64,000 nt of DNA from Oryzias latipes. Its lineage: Eukaryota; Chordata; Actinopteri; Beloniformes; Adrianichthyidae. Below are positions 21,721 to 33,600 of this stretch, piece after piece. The notes below the pieces were generated by a model, which saw nothing but the letters and a program-made list of their open reading frames with translations, was not told where the DNA came from and ran no database searches. Position numbers and translations under genes: made by a program. The stretch's first letter is position 1; every line of letters starts with the position of its first letter. The stretch is from assembly GCF_002234675.1 (NCBI RefSeq), contig NC_019879.2, positions 4,026,619 to 4,090,618 on the forward strand, given 5' to 3'.

Positions 21721-23149
21721 AAGCGTCCCCTCTTACTCCTTTTAACGCTGCATAACCTAAAATCCCAGCTTTTTAACTTACTGATTTTTGTCTTTTGGTC
21801 GTAAGTTTCTTTAAACTTCCATCGCGGATGTTAGGTGAGGTGCTAAACTGCCTCTGATAGTTTTACTTTGACCTATTATAATAAATATACCAATATTGTT
21901 ATTCACTATTATTATCATTACCTCAGATATTTCTGATCTACGCAGATCAACGTACATGTTTTTTTTTTCACTTGGCAATAGTGAAGAAACCTGTTATCTA
22001 CCTTCATTAAAAAAAAGGAAAACCTTCTAATTAAGCAAATGTTTGTTCAAATCGACAAACTGTGGAATCTTTGACCTTTTTGACATCCTTTCAATATTTT
22101 TGGCACAGACATTTTGTAGTAAAAAAAAGTTTGATTTGTTTTTCGCTTTTAAACATTTGACATTTAAAAAACAGCCACAATCGTTTTTCTTTTCGTTTTT
22201 TCCAATTTTCTGCACAGTTGCTCTTAAATTAAAACAACTTCTTTATGGTTTCAGAAATTATTGCCTTGCAATAAATCTTTCCATAAATTAAAAAAAAGGA
22301 GAAAGAATTAATAATATACAAGTACGGAGGGGAAAAAGTAATGTTACTTACTCATTCAGGTCTGGAGACTTTCTGAGAGCCACTGAGGTTTTTGTCTCCT
22401 TGACATATACGATGTTCTACTGACCTCTTTAGAAGTTTCCACTCGTTGAAAAGAAAAACCCACTCTCCTTACAGAAACATGGAGATATGGTTGACGTAAC
22501 CACAGCTGAGGAGGTTTTAGGGTCAAAGAGAACTTTACCTTCAAACAGGAAAGAGGGCAACAGGCTTTTGTAAGGAAGGTTCAAACCACAAGAAATGTCA
22601 AGGCATCGTTCATCTACTATTACTTTTAGTATATCTTTCCAGATAATTATTGGAACCAATGTCCTTTATCCGGATTTTAATGGGGTCCTATCTGTTTAAG
22701 TCTGCTTTTAATGTCATTTTTCCACTTTTGTCCAAACCAACAGGGCTTTACTATGAAGGAACTGTGATGAGTCGCTCAGCTCATCCTAACTATGAGGAAA
22801 CACGAACAGGACATTTTTATTTCTTTGCTGCAGGAAGGAATACATTTGAAGCAGCCGTCTCTGGTCAACACTGCTGCTTCCTTTTGCTGTAGAGCCTCCA
22901 ACACTGAGTCATGTCACCTTGAACATGTCCCCATTAACCTGTGTGGGTTTCAGTCCTAAAGGTGCTGGCCTATTCATGGTTACGCATCTTTGTCTCTGTG
23001 GTTAGCAGGTGTTTGACTGTGCATAAAAAAATTAATAAAACATCTACATTATAGCTAAACTGTTTGGGACGATTTGTGCAGAGGTTTTTCTAGGAGCTGG
23101 TCAGACAAAAACATAATTCTATGATTGTTTTAGATTTGAATCTGGTGCA

Positions 23150-23265
23150 GAGGTAGAGCGGTCGACGTCTAACTGGAAGATCGCAGGTTCATTTCCCGCC
23201 TTGCCCGCCCAGGTCTTTCAAGTGTCCTTGGTCAAGACTCATGTGGTTAAGCACAAAGTGGAGGC
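23150..23265 (+). mobile_element. truncated tRNA-derived SINE head
   Basis: Reads gaggtagagcggtcgac (A-box-like) and gcaggttcatttcccg (B-box-like), closely resembling the fuller SINE at 55131-55342. It is not a tRNA gene: no cloverleaf can be completed. Confidence 0.55.
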
Positions 23266-23908
23266 GGAGTGTATAAATACTCTCTTCAACATCTTCAAAT
23301 GATGCTTAAATAATGTTTGCACTCCAGGTATCATCACTTTATTTCAATGAAGCTGGTTAATGTTCAAGAGGTTACACAGGTTTTGAAGAGGAATGAAAAC
23401 AATAACCACTAAAAGGTAAATGAGGTCAACTGCACAGCTCTGACAAAAAGTGAAACCTGGCTCTGCAAAAAGAACAAACCATGGATGCAGGTCCAGAGGA
23501 TGCATGCACACACGAAGGCACACAATTCAACACAGAAAACGTTATTTAGTGATCAAACATAAAACAATTTGTGAAAAAATATACTAAAAAGTATTGTATT
23601 GTCAAAAGTCCAGAAATGTTCTGACCTCAGTACAAAATAGATTGAACCTAATAGCACTGCCTGATGGAAGCTGAGCCTTCACACTTGAAATTTGTTTAAA
23701 TAAGTAAATAAGTTGATGTTTTCACAGATTTGGATTTTTGATATAATATTTTCATTTGTTTTCGCTTAAATTATAGCAGCAGTAAATTTAAAGAAACAAA
23801 CTCCTAATTCAGAACATATACATACTAAATTTAATATGAAAATGGATTTGATGTGGCATTTTTTACCACTACAATTTAAAAAGAAGGCAAGAAACATTTT
23901 GAATCCTT

Positions 23909-23912
<4 letters not shown>

Positions 23913-23941
<29 letters not shown>
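23913..23941. repeat. (AG)n microsatellite
   Basis: About 14 uninterrupted ag dinucleotides. Confidence 0.95.
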
Positions 23942-23943
<2 letters not shown>

Positions 23944-24252
23944 GATCTCAGTGCTTATTGAGGTTGCTCCTTTAAAGATGAATTATCAACGACTCCAATC
24001 AAATTATTTTGTCATATTGAGAATCAGGGCTGCGAAAAACCCCCAGAAGAAGAATGCAATAAATTAGCTATAAATCAAAAGAATAATCATAAATAAAAAA
24101 ATTGACAAAATTCAAAAACCACACACACATTTCCAGTAAATTTGCCTTTGCAGAGCTTTGGAAGTATTATTTTTGCGGCACCTTTTAGATGCAGTTTGTC
24201 TGTTATCTGCAAATGTCTCACGTCAGCACGTTATTTTTTGTTTGCTCCTTGG

Positions 24253-24609
24253 TTAATTGGTTTTGGTGTTATAAACATTAAGAATCGTGGGGTTTGGGTG
24301 CCGGACGTCTCCATGACCTCCACCAACAGAGCAGTTTTCCCTGGATTCCCGCCTCCTGCCCTTGACTGGCATGTGATACCTCATTTCCTTCCAAAACCTG
24401 GAGGAGGGGCAGAGAGATGCTGACAAATGAGAGTCCTTGCTCCCTCGTTCTTCATCTTCCTCTGTCCTCAAACACGTCCTCCGTCTTGTGCTCTTCGTCA
24501 CAGTCTTCCACAAACACACAGCTCCCTGCTTCTTCCTCAGGTGCTGCACTGACTTTGGGAGGAGAGCAAGCTGGTCGGAGGAGATCTCCTCTAATTCAAC
24601 CAGAACCAC
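24253..24609 (-). CDS. il1r1: il1r1-like copy 1 exon 11: TIR end, box 3, C-terminus
   Basis: 357 nt, phase 0 in, acceptor TTCCAG, stop TAA. VVLVELEEISSDQLALLP leads to KKQGAV, an acidic and basic insertion of about 35 residues, SRFWKEMRYHMPVKG and a tail about 20 residues longer than in the neighbouring copy. Confidence 0.88.
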   Translation of the reverse strand: MVLVELEEISSDQLALLPKSVQHLRKKQGAVCLWKTVTKSTRRRTCLRTEEDEERGSKDSHLSASLCPSSRFWKEMRYHMPVKGRRRESRENCSVGGGHGDVRHPNPTILNVYNTKTN

Positions 24610-27600
24610 CTGGAAAACAGATTTTTCTTTCAATTACAAGTTTTAAAAACATGTTATTTCCTCTTAAAAGAGAATACCAATCTTAATTTGAAGGGTTCAG
24701 TATTTTGAAGCCTTTTTAGATCATATTTGACAGGATTCAACATTTTGTGCATTACAGGTATTTTTTACAGTCTTTCTGTGTCTGACTATGATAAAAGTTG
24801 AGAGATTTTGATAGCATGTGCTACGTATAAACGAGTGAAGTTCACCTTTCAAATATCAAGCTGTTGATTGACATACAACAGCAACTAATTTAAAATGAGA
24901 ACCAAATCTTGTGAAAATGTGTACAAAAATGGCAGACAGGAGCTTCTTAGAGTAGAAATGTTCAAATTTGGTCAATTTTAAATCATAATATATTTATTTT
25001 AGTGTGATTCATTTAGTTAAAATTCTGTCTGCTTCAGTATAAGTGAAAATAAGGAAAAATGTAACCAAAAATATATATATTTATATATATATTTTATATT
25101 AATAAGTTATAATTGGTTACATTTTTAGAAAATGGCTATGAAAAGGTAGGAAAAATGTAATAAAATGATACATATTAATTATATTTATATATTATAAGCA
25201 GAGAGAAATTTAACACAAAAGTGAATTACCCTGAAATACCAAACGCTTTTAGCTGCATGTCTTTACAAAATCATCAAAAGTTGGAAAAACTAACTTTAAA
25301 TTTGGAATGCAACCAACAAAAGACGTCAGGGACACAGAAAGTAGAGTAGATCAGCTCTCAGTGGAATTTAAGGCTTTTTTACTGTATGATGATCCTGCTT
25401 CACCTTCCCATCTTTTTTTACTTTACATGCATGGGAGGCACTGACTCTTAGAACAACCAGCAGTTTCTTGAAAATTGTATTTGTTCTCATAGACAAACTC
25501 AAAAATATAGTTTAGAAAGCAAATATAGCTGAGTAAAAATGTGTTCATTATAAGTATTTGTGGAGTGTTTTTACATTAGCATTAAAACATCAACGTTCGG
25601 GAATCCACTGACAACGGAGCTTTTGGGTAAGAAGGAATTGCCAAAAAAAAGTTGTTTATTTTTCTTTTTTATGTTTTCACCTGTTTAAAATCCACATAAG
25701 GCTTTGAGTTGCTTTCAAAAGTCCTAACCGTCATATCTATTGCCTTTTAACAAACATTCCATGTGCTGTGAAACTCTGCAGCGTTACCTTCAGGGACCCT
25801 TCCAGCAGTGCTCTGTGCATCGCAGCCACACATTCAAAGTGCTGCGTGGTGTCTGTGCACACTTTATCACTTGTGTCCCCACAGGCCTGGCTTGAGGTCT
25901 TGTTCACTGTGTCTCTGCTTTTGCAGATGCGGTTGCTGCAGGTGCCGTTGGTTTCTTGTTTGCAGATGAAGGTGGAGGCGGAGTAGAGCAGGAGGAAGCA
26001 GCGACTGGCTTGGATGTTCTCCTCCACAGAGTCCACCATGGCTGAGGGAGCAAACACAGAAGAGACAGTTTACTTGCAAAAAGTTATTAATGAGCTTAAA
26101 GAATAAAAAATGCCACATATTCAACAAGTTTTAGTGAGCCCGTCTGGCTACTTTTAACGGTTGAAAAAAGCAGGCAGAGCTAAGGTTCTGTCAGTTGAAG
26201 CTCCTACAGGCAGATTATCCTGTTGGGTCCTTACACTGGCCAAGCAGCCCATCACGACCTTCAATGAAGACTTTGTAGCCCCAAGAATCCTCCAACACTT
26301 GAGGCAGTGTGTGTAGAGCGAACTTCTCAATTTCCTCACTGAACCCAGCAGCCTGTGGCTGTGGATACGCCACATAGGCATCATACAGCTTTCCATCCAA
26401 ATCTGCAGAACACAAGAGTTTAGTAAGCATTGTGCAGGTAGTCATGCGTTCAGACAGAGACGAGACCTGAAACAGCAGTTTCATCCAAGAGGGAAAACAG
26501 GCTATCAGTGGTTTTATGTATTTTTCTTTTATAATTTTTTGATTTTGTTCAGGTTTCTTTAATGTTGGCTGAAAGTTTTCCTAAAACCCCGTGTAACGTT
26601 GTGCTTCCAAACCAAGCACCATACATAAAAGTTAATAAAAAAAATAAAAATAACAAAAAATAGTTGAAGACTCACTTCCACCTGATCTCTGATATATTTC
26701 CAGTGTTGCCAGTGGTATTTTTTTATTACAATTCTGCCATTTTTAGCCCGAGTCAAAAAGCCTGTGTTTTCTAGGACATCGTTTCTGCAGAGGGGCAGTA
26801 GTTCATAAGAACTTCACCTCTGAGTTGTGGATGCGTTGGGATCCCTGCCTCTGTCTGTGTGTGTGTATCTCTTGCGCCACTACCTTCTCAGCGGAAGTCA
26901 CTTCCCTCATCAGGACAACAGTATAAAGCCCAGTTCCTCCACTCTGTGCCAGATTGTCCCCTTGCTGACTCCAGCTCAGCCATTTGGAAGATTTGGCGCC
27001 AGAAACAGTTGTTTTATTCTGCCTGCCTGTCTCTCTGCCCAGCTCCAAGCTCTCAAGAAACTGTCATCCACTAATCTGTTGTCTGTTATTTTTGATCCAT
27101 CCAGCCTGCTCTTTAAAACAGCAAAGGACTGTTGGTGCGGAGCAAGCCTGCCCTCATTCCCCATCATATTCTTCTTCTTTTTTTAACACTCTCTCCCACT
27201 AGCCCCTCACACCCCCAACCTAACATTACCAGTGAAACAAAAGTGGCGGGCGATATTGGAGCCATCCAGCCGTACAGTTTTGATCCAGATGGAAAACAAA
27301 GATGCACACAGATTTCGTCGTCTGCAAGTGGATGCATCTACAACCGTTTTCCAACAGCATTTGTTCATCCTCTTCAGATTCACAGTGATTTGAATAAATA
27401 CTCAGAAATGCAATTTACATTTTTTTATTTTCTTTATATGTGTCCTCCAGCATCAGAGGAATGCCACAAGAACATGTTAAAAACACCAAAAACATCATTT
27501 TTACTGGAGTAGGTCTTTAATCAAGTGTTATAAAATTCTCTTTAAGAATTCTTGTGCAACTATTTATTACTTTCTTGAAACTTTTACTCTTTAATATTCA

Positions 27601-30600
27601 AAATTTAAAATGTCCTTGTTTTCTATTTGTTGTCCTTGAGTTTCACATCTGGACTTTCTCTGGATTTTCTTTTGTTTTTTACTTTTTGTTTTAATTAAAC
27701 TTCCTGATGATGTGACGCTACAAACTTTTGTCCAACAGTTGGTACAGTGAGGCTTGATGACATCTCACCAAACACCAAAGGTGACCACAACGGTGGTTTC
27801 CAATGTTTTTTCTTCTTCCGCTAGGTTGCAGTTGTGACACGCGGTCATTTTTGAGGAAGATCGAGAGATTCCTAAACACACAAGTGTTTGAGGTGGTATA
27901 TACTAAAGATGTAGCGCTGAATTGTTGTGTGAACGTGTGGATTTATTTACAGCTTGCTGCTACAAAGGTTTACCTTTATCTGTGTAAAAGATGCTGAAAG
28001 TTTCTCTGAACCACAGGACAATGCTGATCTTAAAAGTGTAGTAGATCGTGACACATATGATGAACAAAAGTATCAGACTCCCAAAAACACATCCAACTGG
28101 AAAGATTACGTCTGGTTCTGTAGAGAAAAAAATGAAAAAAGAAAGTCAATTGTAAGTTTGTAAGAAATAATTCAGGTAGAATTTGAATAAAACTCTCAAA
28201 ATGTGAATGAAGTAATACAGCAATGGTGGGGGGAAAAACCTTTTTGAAAACTGAAAACAAAGCAAAATCGTAGGTTTGCAGCCTTAAATTGATTACTCCT
28301 GAAAGCTAAAACCTCTAATTTCATTTTCAGAAATTTGTCGGTTTCTAATTTTTTTACTAAATTCTAAAAGTCAAAACAACCTGATGGCTTTTTTGTTGTT
28401 GTCTCTATTGCCTTTGATCATGTCTCGCTTGGATTTGTTAGACTTTTCTGGAGCAGATGCAACGACTGTGACACCTATGGTGAAGCATAGTGGCAGTGGA
28501 GTAATGATTAGGGCCTTTTCTGCAGCAGCATAACCTCTGCAACATGTCACAGCTGTCCCAAAGAATCAAAGAAAAAAAACCCGGAGCATACCATCTGGTA
28601 TGGTACGATATTTATGTATTTATCAGTCATTATTTACAATATTTACAATAATGTTTCTGCAAAACTTTTAACAGCATCACTTACATGCAGCAATGCCTTA
28701 AATGGAAGTTCAATAATGTAGAAGGGAATGTAGGGCATTAAGGCAAAATTAAGGCATTTCAGCCCAGAGTTAAAGAGGTTCTGTCATGAGTTTGCAAACA
28801 TTTGCTCTCTGTTTGTTCATGTTGTCTCTATTTTTAAGGTATCAACTTCAGTTGTGGTACGAGCACTAAACACAGTTACCTAAATTTAAGTTCTACTTTT
28901 ATTTTTCAGGGTTTTTGGGGTAGGATTTTATACCAAAATGATTTGTGCTGTGATCAAATGCATTATAACAAGGTTGTTATTTTTTAACCAAAAAACAAAA
29001 CTTGTTTTTTAATCCTTATGATATTATGTGAACCCACAAATCTGCTTGATTAACGAAACTTGTGCTCAGTTTGAGCTGAAGTCCTGCTGAAGCAGATATG
29101 CATTCATTTGCATTCAATATGTCTCAGGCTTGAGAAATAAATGTGGGATATACAGATGATGAACTCACCTGATACTTAGGCACACCTGTCCAACTGCTCA
29201 TTAATGCAAATTTCAAATCAGCCAATCATGTGGCAGCAAATCAGTGCATTTAGGCATGGAGACATGATCAAGACGATCTGTTGCAGCTCAAACCGAGCAT
29301 CAGAACGGGGAAGAATGGTGATTGATGTGACTTTGACATGGTTGTTGGTTCCACACAGGCTGGTCTGAGTATTTCAGAAACTGCTGATCTACTGGGATTT
29401 TCACCCACAACCATCTCTGGGGTTTACAGAGAATGGTCTGAAGAAGAGAAAATATCCAGTGAGCGGCAGTTCTGTGGGCAGAAATGTCTTGTTGATGCCA
29501 CAGGTCAGAGGACAACGGTCAGATTGGTTTAGCTTAGTTGAACCTTCGGCAGTTCCAACCCGGTACTAGCAAGTGGTACCGAGTAAAGTGACTGAATGTC
29601 AATCTCAGTTCAGCCAAAAATATAAAGTTACATAAATAAATTTAATAGATTATTTATTAATTTGTTGACCTTGTAACAGAAAACAGTCTGAAACTTCACA
29701 AAACCACTACAAGTGAAGGGGGAACCAGTTTGGGGTATGGGCCATCCTCTAGACCAGTGGTCCCCAACCACCGGGCCGCAGTCCGGTAACGTGCCGCGGG
29801 ACACTTTGCACCGGGCCGCGGGAAATTTTGGCACCCGGACGCACAGAAAGAAAAAATAATTTCGATTTTATTGTGTTTTTTTTTTTTTTTTTTTGAAAAA
29901 TTTTTTTTTATTTTGAAAAGTGACCGGATTCTCTCTGTTACATCCGTCACACTTACCATAGCAACCAGAGTGTGTCGCGGTAAAAACTATGTTGCTCATG
30001 TGATGTTCTGTTGTTGGTGTGACGTTACGAGGACACCGCTAATAAATTTGCACATGATTACATAGTGGATTTACGTTCATTATTATTATTAGGGCCCGAG
30101 CACGGAGTGCAAGGACCCTATTGTATCTGTTAGGTTTATTATTATTAGGGCCCGAGCACGGAGTGCAAGGACCCTATTGTATCTGTTAGGTTTATTAGGG
30201 CCCGAGCACGGAGTGCAAGGACCCTATTGTATCTGTTAGGTTTATTAGGGCCCGAGCACGGAGTGCAAGGACCCTATTGTAATTCGAATGTTTATTATTA
30301 TTAGGGCCCGAGCACGGAGTGCAAGGACCCTATTGTAATTCGAATGTTTATTATTATTATTATTATTATTATTATTCTACCGGAAGAGTCGCCTTTTTGA
30401 GGCCTTTAACATACCCCAAAACTCACCAAATTTGGCACACACATCAGGAGTCGCGAAAAATTTTGTATTTTATAGGAGATTGGCATGGGCGCAGAAAAAC
30501 GGCTCGATAGCGCCACCTACAGTGACTTTTGTCCCGACGCCCCGCATACGCTTTAACGTACAAGCTTGATTTTTACAGGGCATGTTCTTCAGATGGAGAC

Positions 30601-33600
30601 CTACAAAAAAGTCTGAAAGGACCCACCCGTCACTCGCACAGGAAGTCTGATATATTGAGGTCAATATGTCATTTTTGCTTCATTTTGGACATTTGCAGGC
30701 CTCGCTCTAGAACGAACTCCTCCTAGAGATTTTGGAGTAATGACTCCAAACTTTGGTTTTGTAAACTAAACACATGTCCGATGTTAAATTGCGAAGCTTT
30801 TAAGTTTTTACGGTTGTTTGTGACCGTGGCGGCGCGTCGAAAATGGAGGTCATTTTGAAAACACGCCATGAAAAGAAAAATGGCCATTACTCAGCCATGC
30901 AAAATCCAATCTGATCCAAAATTGATATGCATGATTGTAGTCCAACTCTGAACACATCAGAGGTGGAAAAATCCAGAACATGTGTAGCGCCACCTGCTGG
31001 CAACATGAAATGACATGTTTTACTTGGAGCATCACTGCTCCAAGTAGGATGAGCCGACACACCTCAAAATGATGTCCACCTGTTGAAAAGCCATTGAAGT
31101 TTGCTCTGATAAAAAGCCATAACTTTCAATGCGGGGGTGTGGTCGTGACAGAGCGGCGAAGTTGGGCGTCTCGCCATGCACACAAAAGTTGCTCTCACGT
31201 GCACATTCCTTGTCCAATCTCACTGAAATTCAATGGAGGTGATGAGGCTTCCATTCTGAACCAATGGATATGACAATCTTGGACGAGCTCCATAGCGCCA
31301 CCTAGATATTGACAAATACATTTTATGTCACATTCTGACCTATGTTTTCTCTGTGTTTTGTCCGACAATCATAAAATTACAACAGGAGATACTCATAAGG
31401 GTCTTCTCTCATCGTCTAAAGTTTCATGGGTGTACACCTGACGGTGCCTGCGCAAGCCACCACCAAACAGGAAGTGGTTGATGGCGTTGCAGTCAGATAA
31501 TTAAAAATTCATAAAAAATCAGCCGTTTGTATCACAAGGCTGAGATTTCAGAATGAGATGCCTCTTACATATCTCCAACTTAGATATACAGCACTTGTAT
31601 GGGTGAACAAAAACGGCTCAATAGCGCCACCTACCATGTTTGTTTTTGAGAGCCCCGCCATGTTCTTTAACATACAAGCTTGATTTTTACAGGACATGTT
31701 CATCAGATGAAAACCTACAAAAAAGTCTCTTGGGACCAAGCTGTCAGTTGCACAGGAAGTCTGCTATATTGGTGTCAATATGTCATTTTTGGTGTATTTT
31801 GGTCATTCGCAGGCCTCGTTCTAGAACGAACTCCTCCTAGAGCTTTGTGAATAATTACTCTAAACTTTGGTTTTGTAAACTAAACACATGTCCGATGTTA
31901 AATTGCGAAGCTTTTAAGTTTTTACGGTTGTTTGTAACCGTGGCGGCGGGTCGAAAATGGATGTCATTTCGAAAACACGCCATGAAAAGAAAAATGGCCA
32001 TTACTCAGCCATGCATAATCCAATCTGATCCAAAATTGATGTTCATAATTGTAGTCTGACTCTGAACACGTCTGCAGTGAAAGAATCCGGAAAAAGTGTA
32101 GCGCCACCTGCTGGCAAAAGGAAATGACATGTTTGACTTGGAGCATCACTGCTCCAAGTAGGATGAGCAAACACACCTCAAAATGACGTCCACCTGTTGA
32201 AAAACCATTGAAGTTTAATCTGACAAAAAACCATAACTTTCAATGCGGGGGTGTGGTCGTGACAGAGCGGCAAAGTTGGGCGTCTCGCCATGTACAAAAG
32301 TTGCTCTCACGTGCACATTCCTTGTCCGATCTCACTGAAATTCAATGGATATGATAAAGCTTCCATTCTGAACCCATGGATATGAAAACTTTGGACGAGC
32401 TCTATAGCGCCACCTAGTTATTGCATGGGGCACATTCTGCCCTGTATTTTCTCTGTGCTTTGTCCGATGTTCATAAAATTACAACAGGAGATACTCAGAA
32501 GGGTTTTCTCTCATCGTTTTAAGTTTCATGGGTGTACACCTGACGGTGCCTGCGCAAGCCACCGCCAAACATGAAGTCGTTGATGGCGTGTCAGTCAGAT
32601 AATTAGAAATTCATAAAAAATCAGCCGTTTGTCTCTTTAGGCTGAGATTTCAGAATGAGAGGCCTCTTACATATCTCCAACTTATATATACAGCACTTGC
32701 ATAAGTGCACAAAAACGGCTCAATAGCACCACCTACCATGTTTGTTTTAGCGAGCCCCGCCATGTTCTTTAACATACAAGCTTGATATTTACAGGATATG
32801 TTCATCAGATGAAAACCTACAAAAAAGTCCCTTGGGACCAAGCTGTCAGTTGCACAGGAAGTCTGCTATATTGGTGTCAATATGTCATTTTTGCTTCATT
32901 TTGGTCATTTGCAGGCCTCCTTCTAGAACGAACTCCTCCTAGAGATTTATGAATAAGACTCCAAACTTTGGTTTTGTAAACTAAACACATGTTCGATGTT
33001 AAATTGCGAAGCTTTTAAGTTTTTACGGTTGTTTGTGACCGTGGCGGCACGTCAGAATTGGAGGTCGTTTCGAAAACACGCCATGAAAAGAAAAATGGCC
33101 ATTACTCAGCCATACATAATCTAATATGATCTAAAATTGATGTTCATGATTGCAGTCTGACTCTGAACACATCTTCAGTGAAAGAATCCAGGAAAAGTGT
33201 AGCGCCACCTGCTGTCAACAGGAAATTACATGTTTTACTTGGAGCATCACTGCTCCAAGTAGGATGAGCAAACACACCTCAAAATGACGTCCACCTGTTG
33301 AAAAACCATTGAAGTTTACTCTGATAAAAAACCATAACTTTCAAAGCGGGGGTGTGGTCGTGACAGAGCGGCGAAGTTGGGCGTCTTGCCATGTACAAAA
33401 GTTGCTCTCACGTGCACACTGAAATTCAATGGATATGATAAAGCTTCCATTCTGAACCCATGGATATGCCAACTTTGGACGAGCTCTATAGCGCCACCTA
33501 AATATTGCATGGGGCACATTCCTGTATTTTTTCTGTGCTTTGTCCGATGTTCATAAAATTATAACAGAAGATACTAACAAGGGTGTTCTCTCATCGTTTA

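Larger units (their letters stand above)
21721..24252. other. intergenic between the il1rl1-like gene and the il1r1-like paralogue
   Basis: No gene seen. Contains a truncated tRNA-derived SINE head at about 23150-23265 (gatcgcaggttcatttcccg resembles a B box) and the microsatellite at 23913. An AATAAA on the minus strand lies at 23343-23338, about 900 nt past the next gene's stop. Confidence 0.45.

Noticed and set aside
26827..27186. 119-codon plus-strand open frame
   Set aside because: It has no motif, contains low-complexity Ser/Phe runs and lies in repeat-like intron sequence of the opposite-strand receptor.
30092..30345. CRISPR-like regular repeat array
   Set aside because: The intervals between motifs are also repeated sequence, not unique spacers; the motif is a known-type transposon end; the genome is eukaryotic.
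30529..32059. Repeated 60-70-codon open frames with similar sequence in each 1.1-kb unit
   Set aside because: Similarity follows from the tandem repeat itself; the frames open on both strands, lack starts in context and show no domain.
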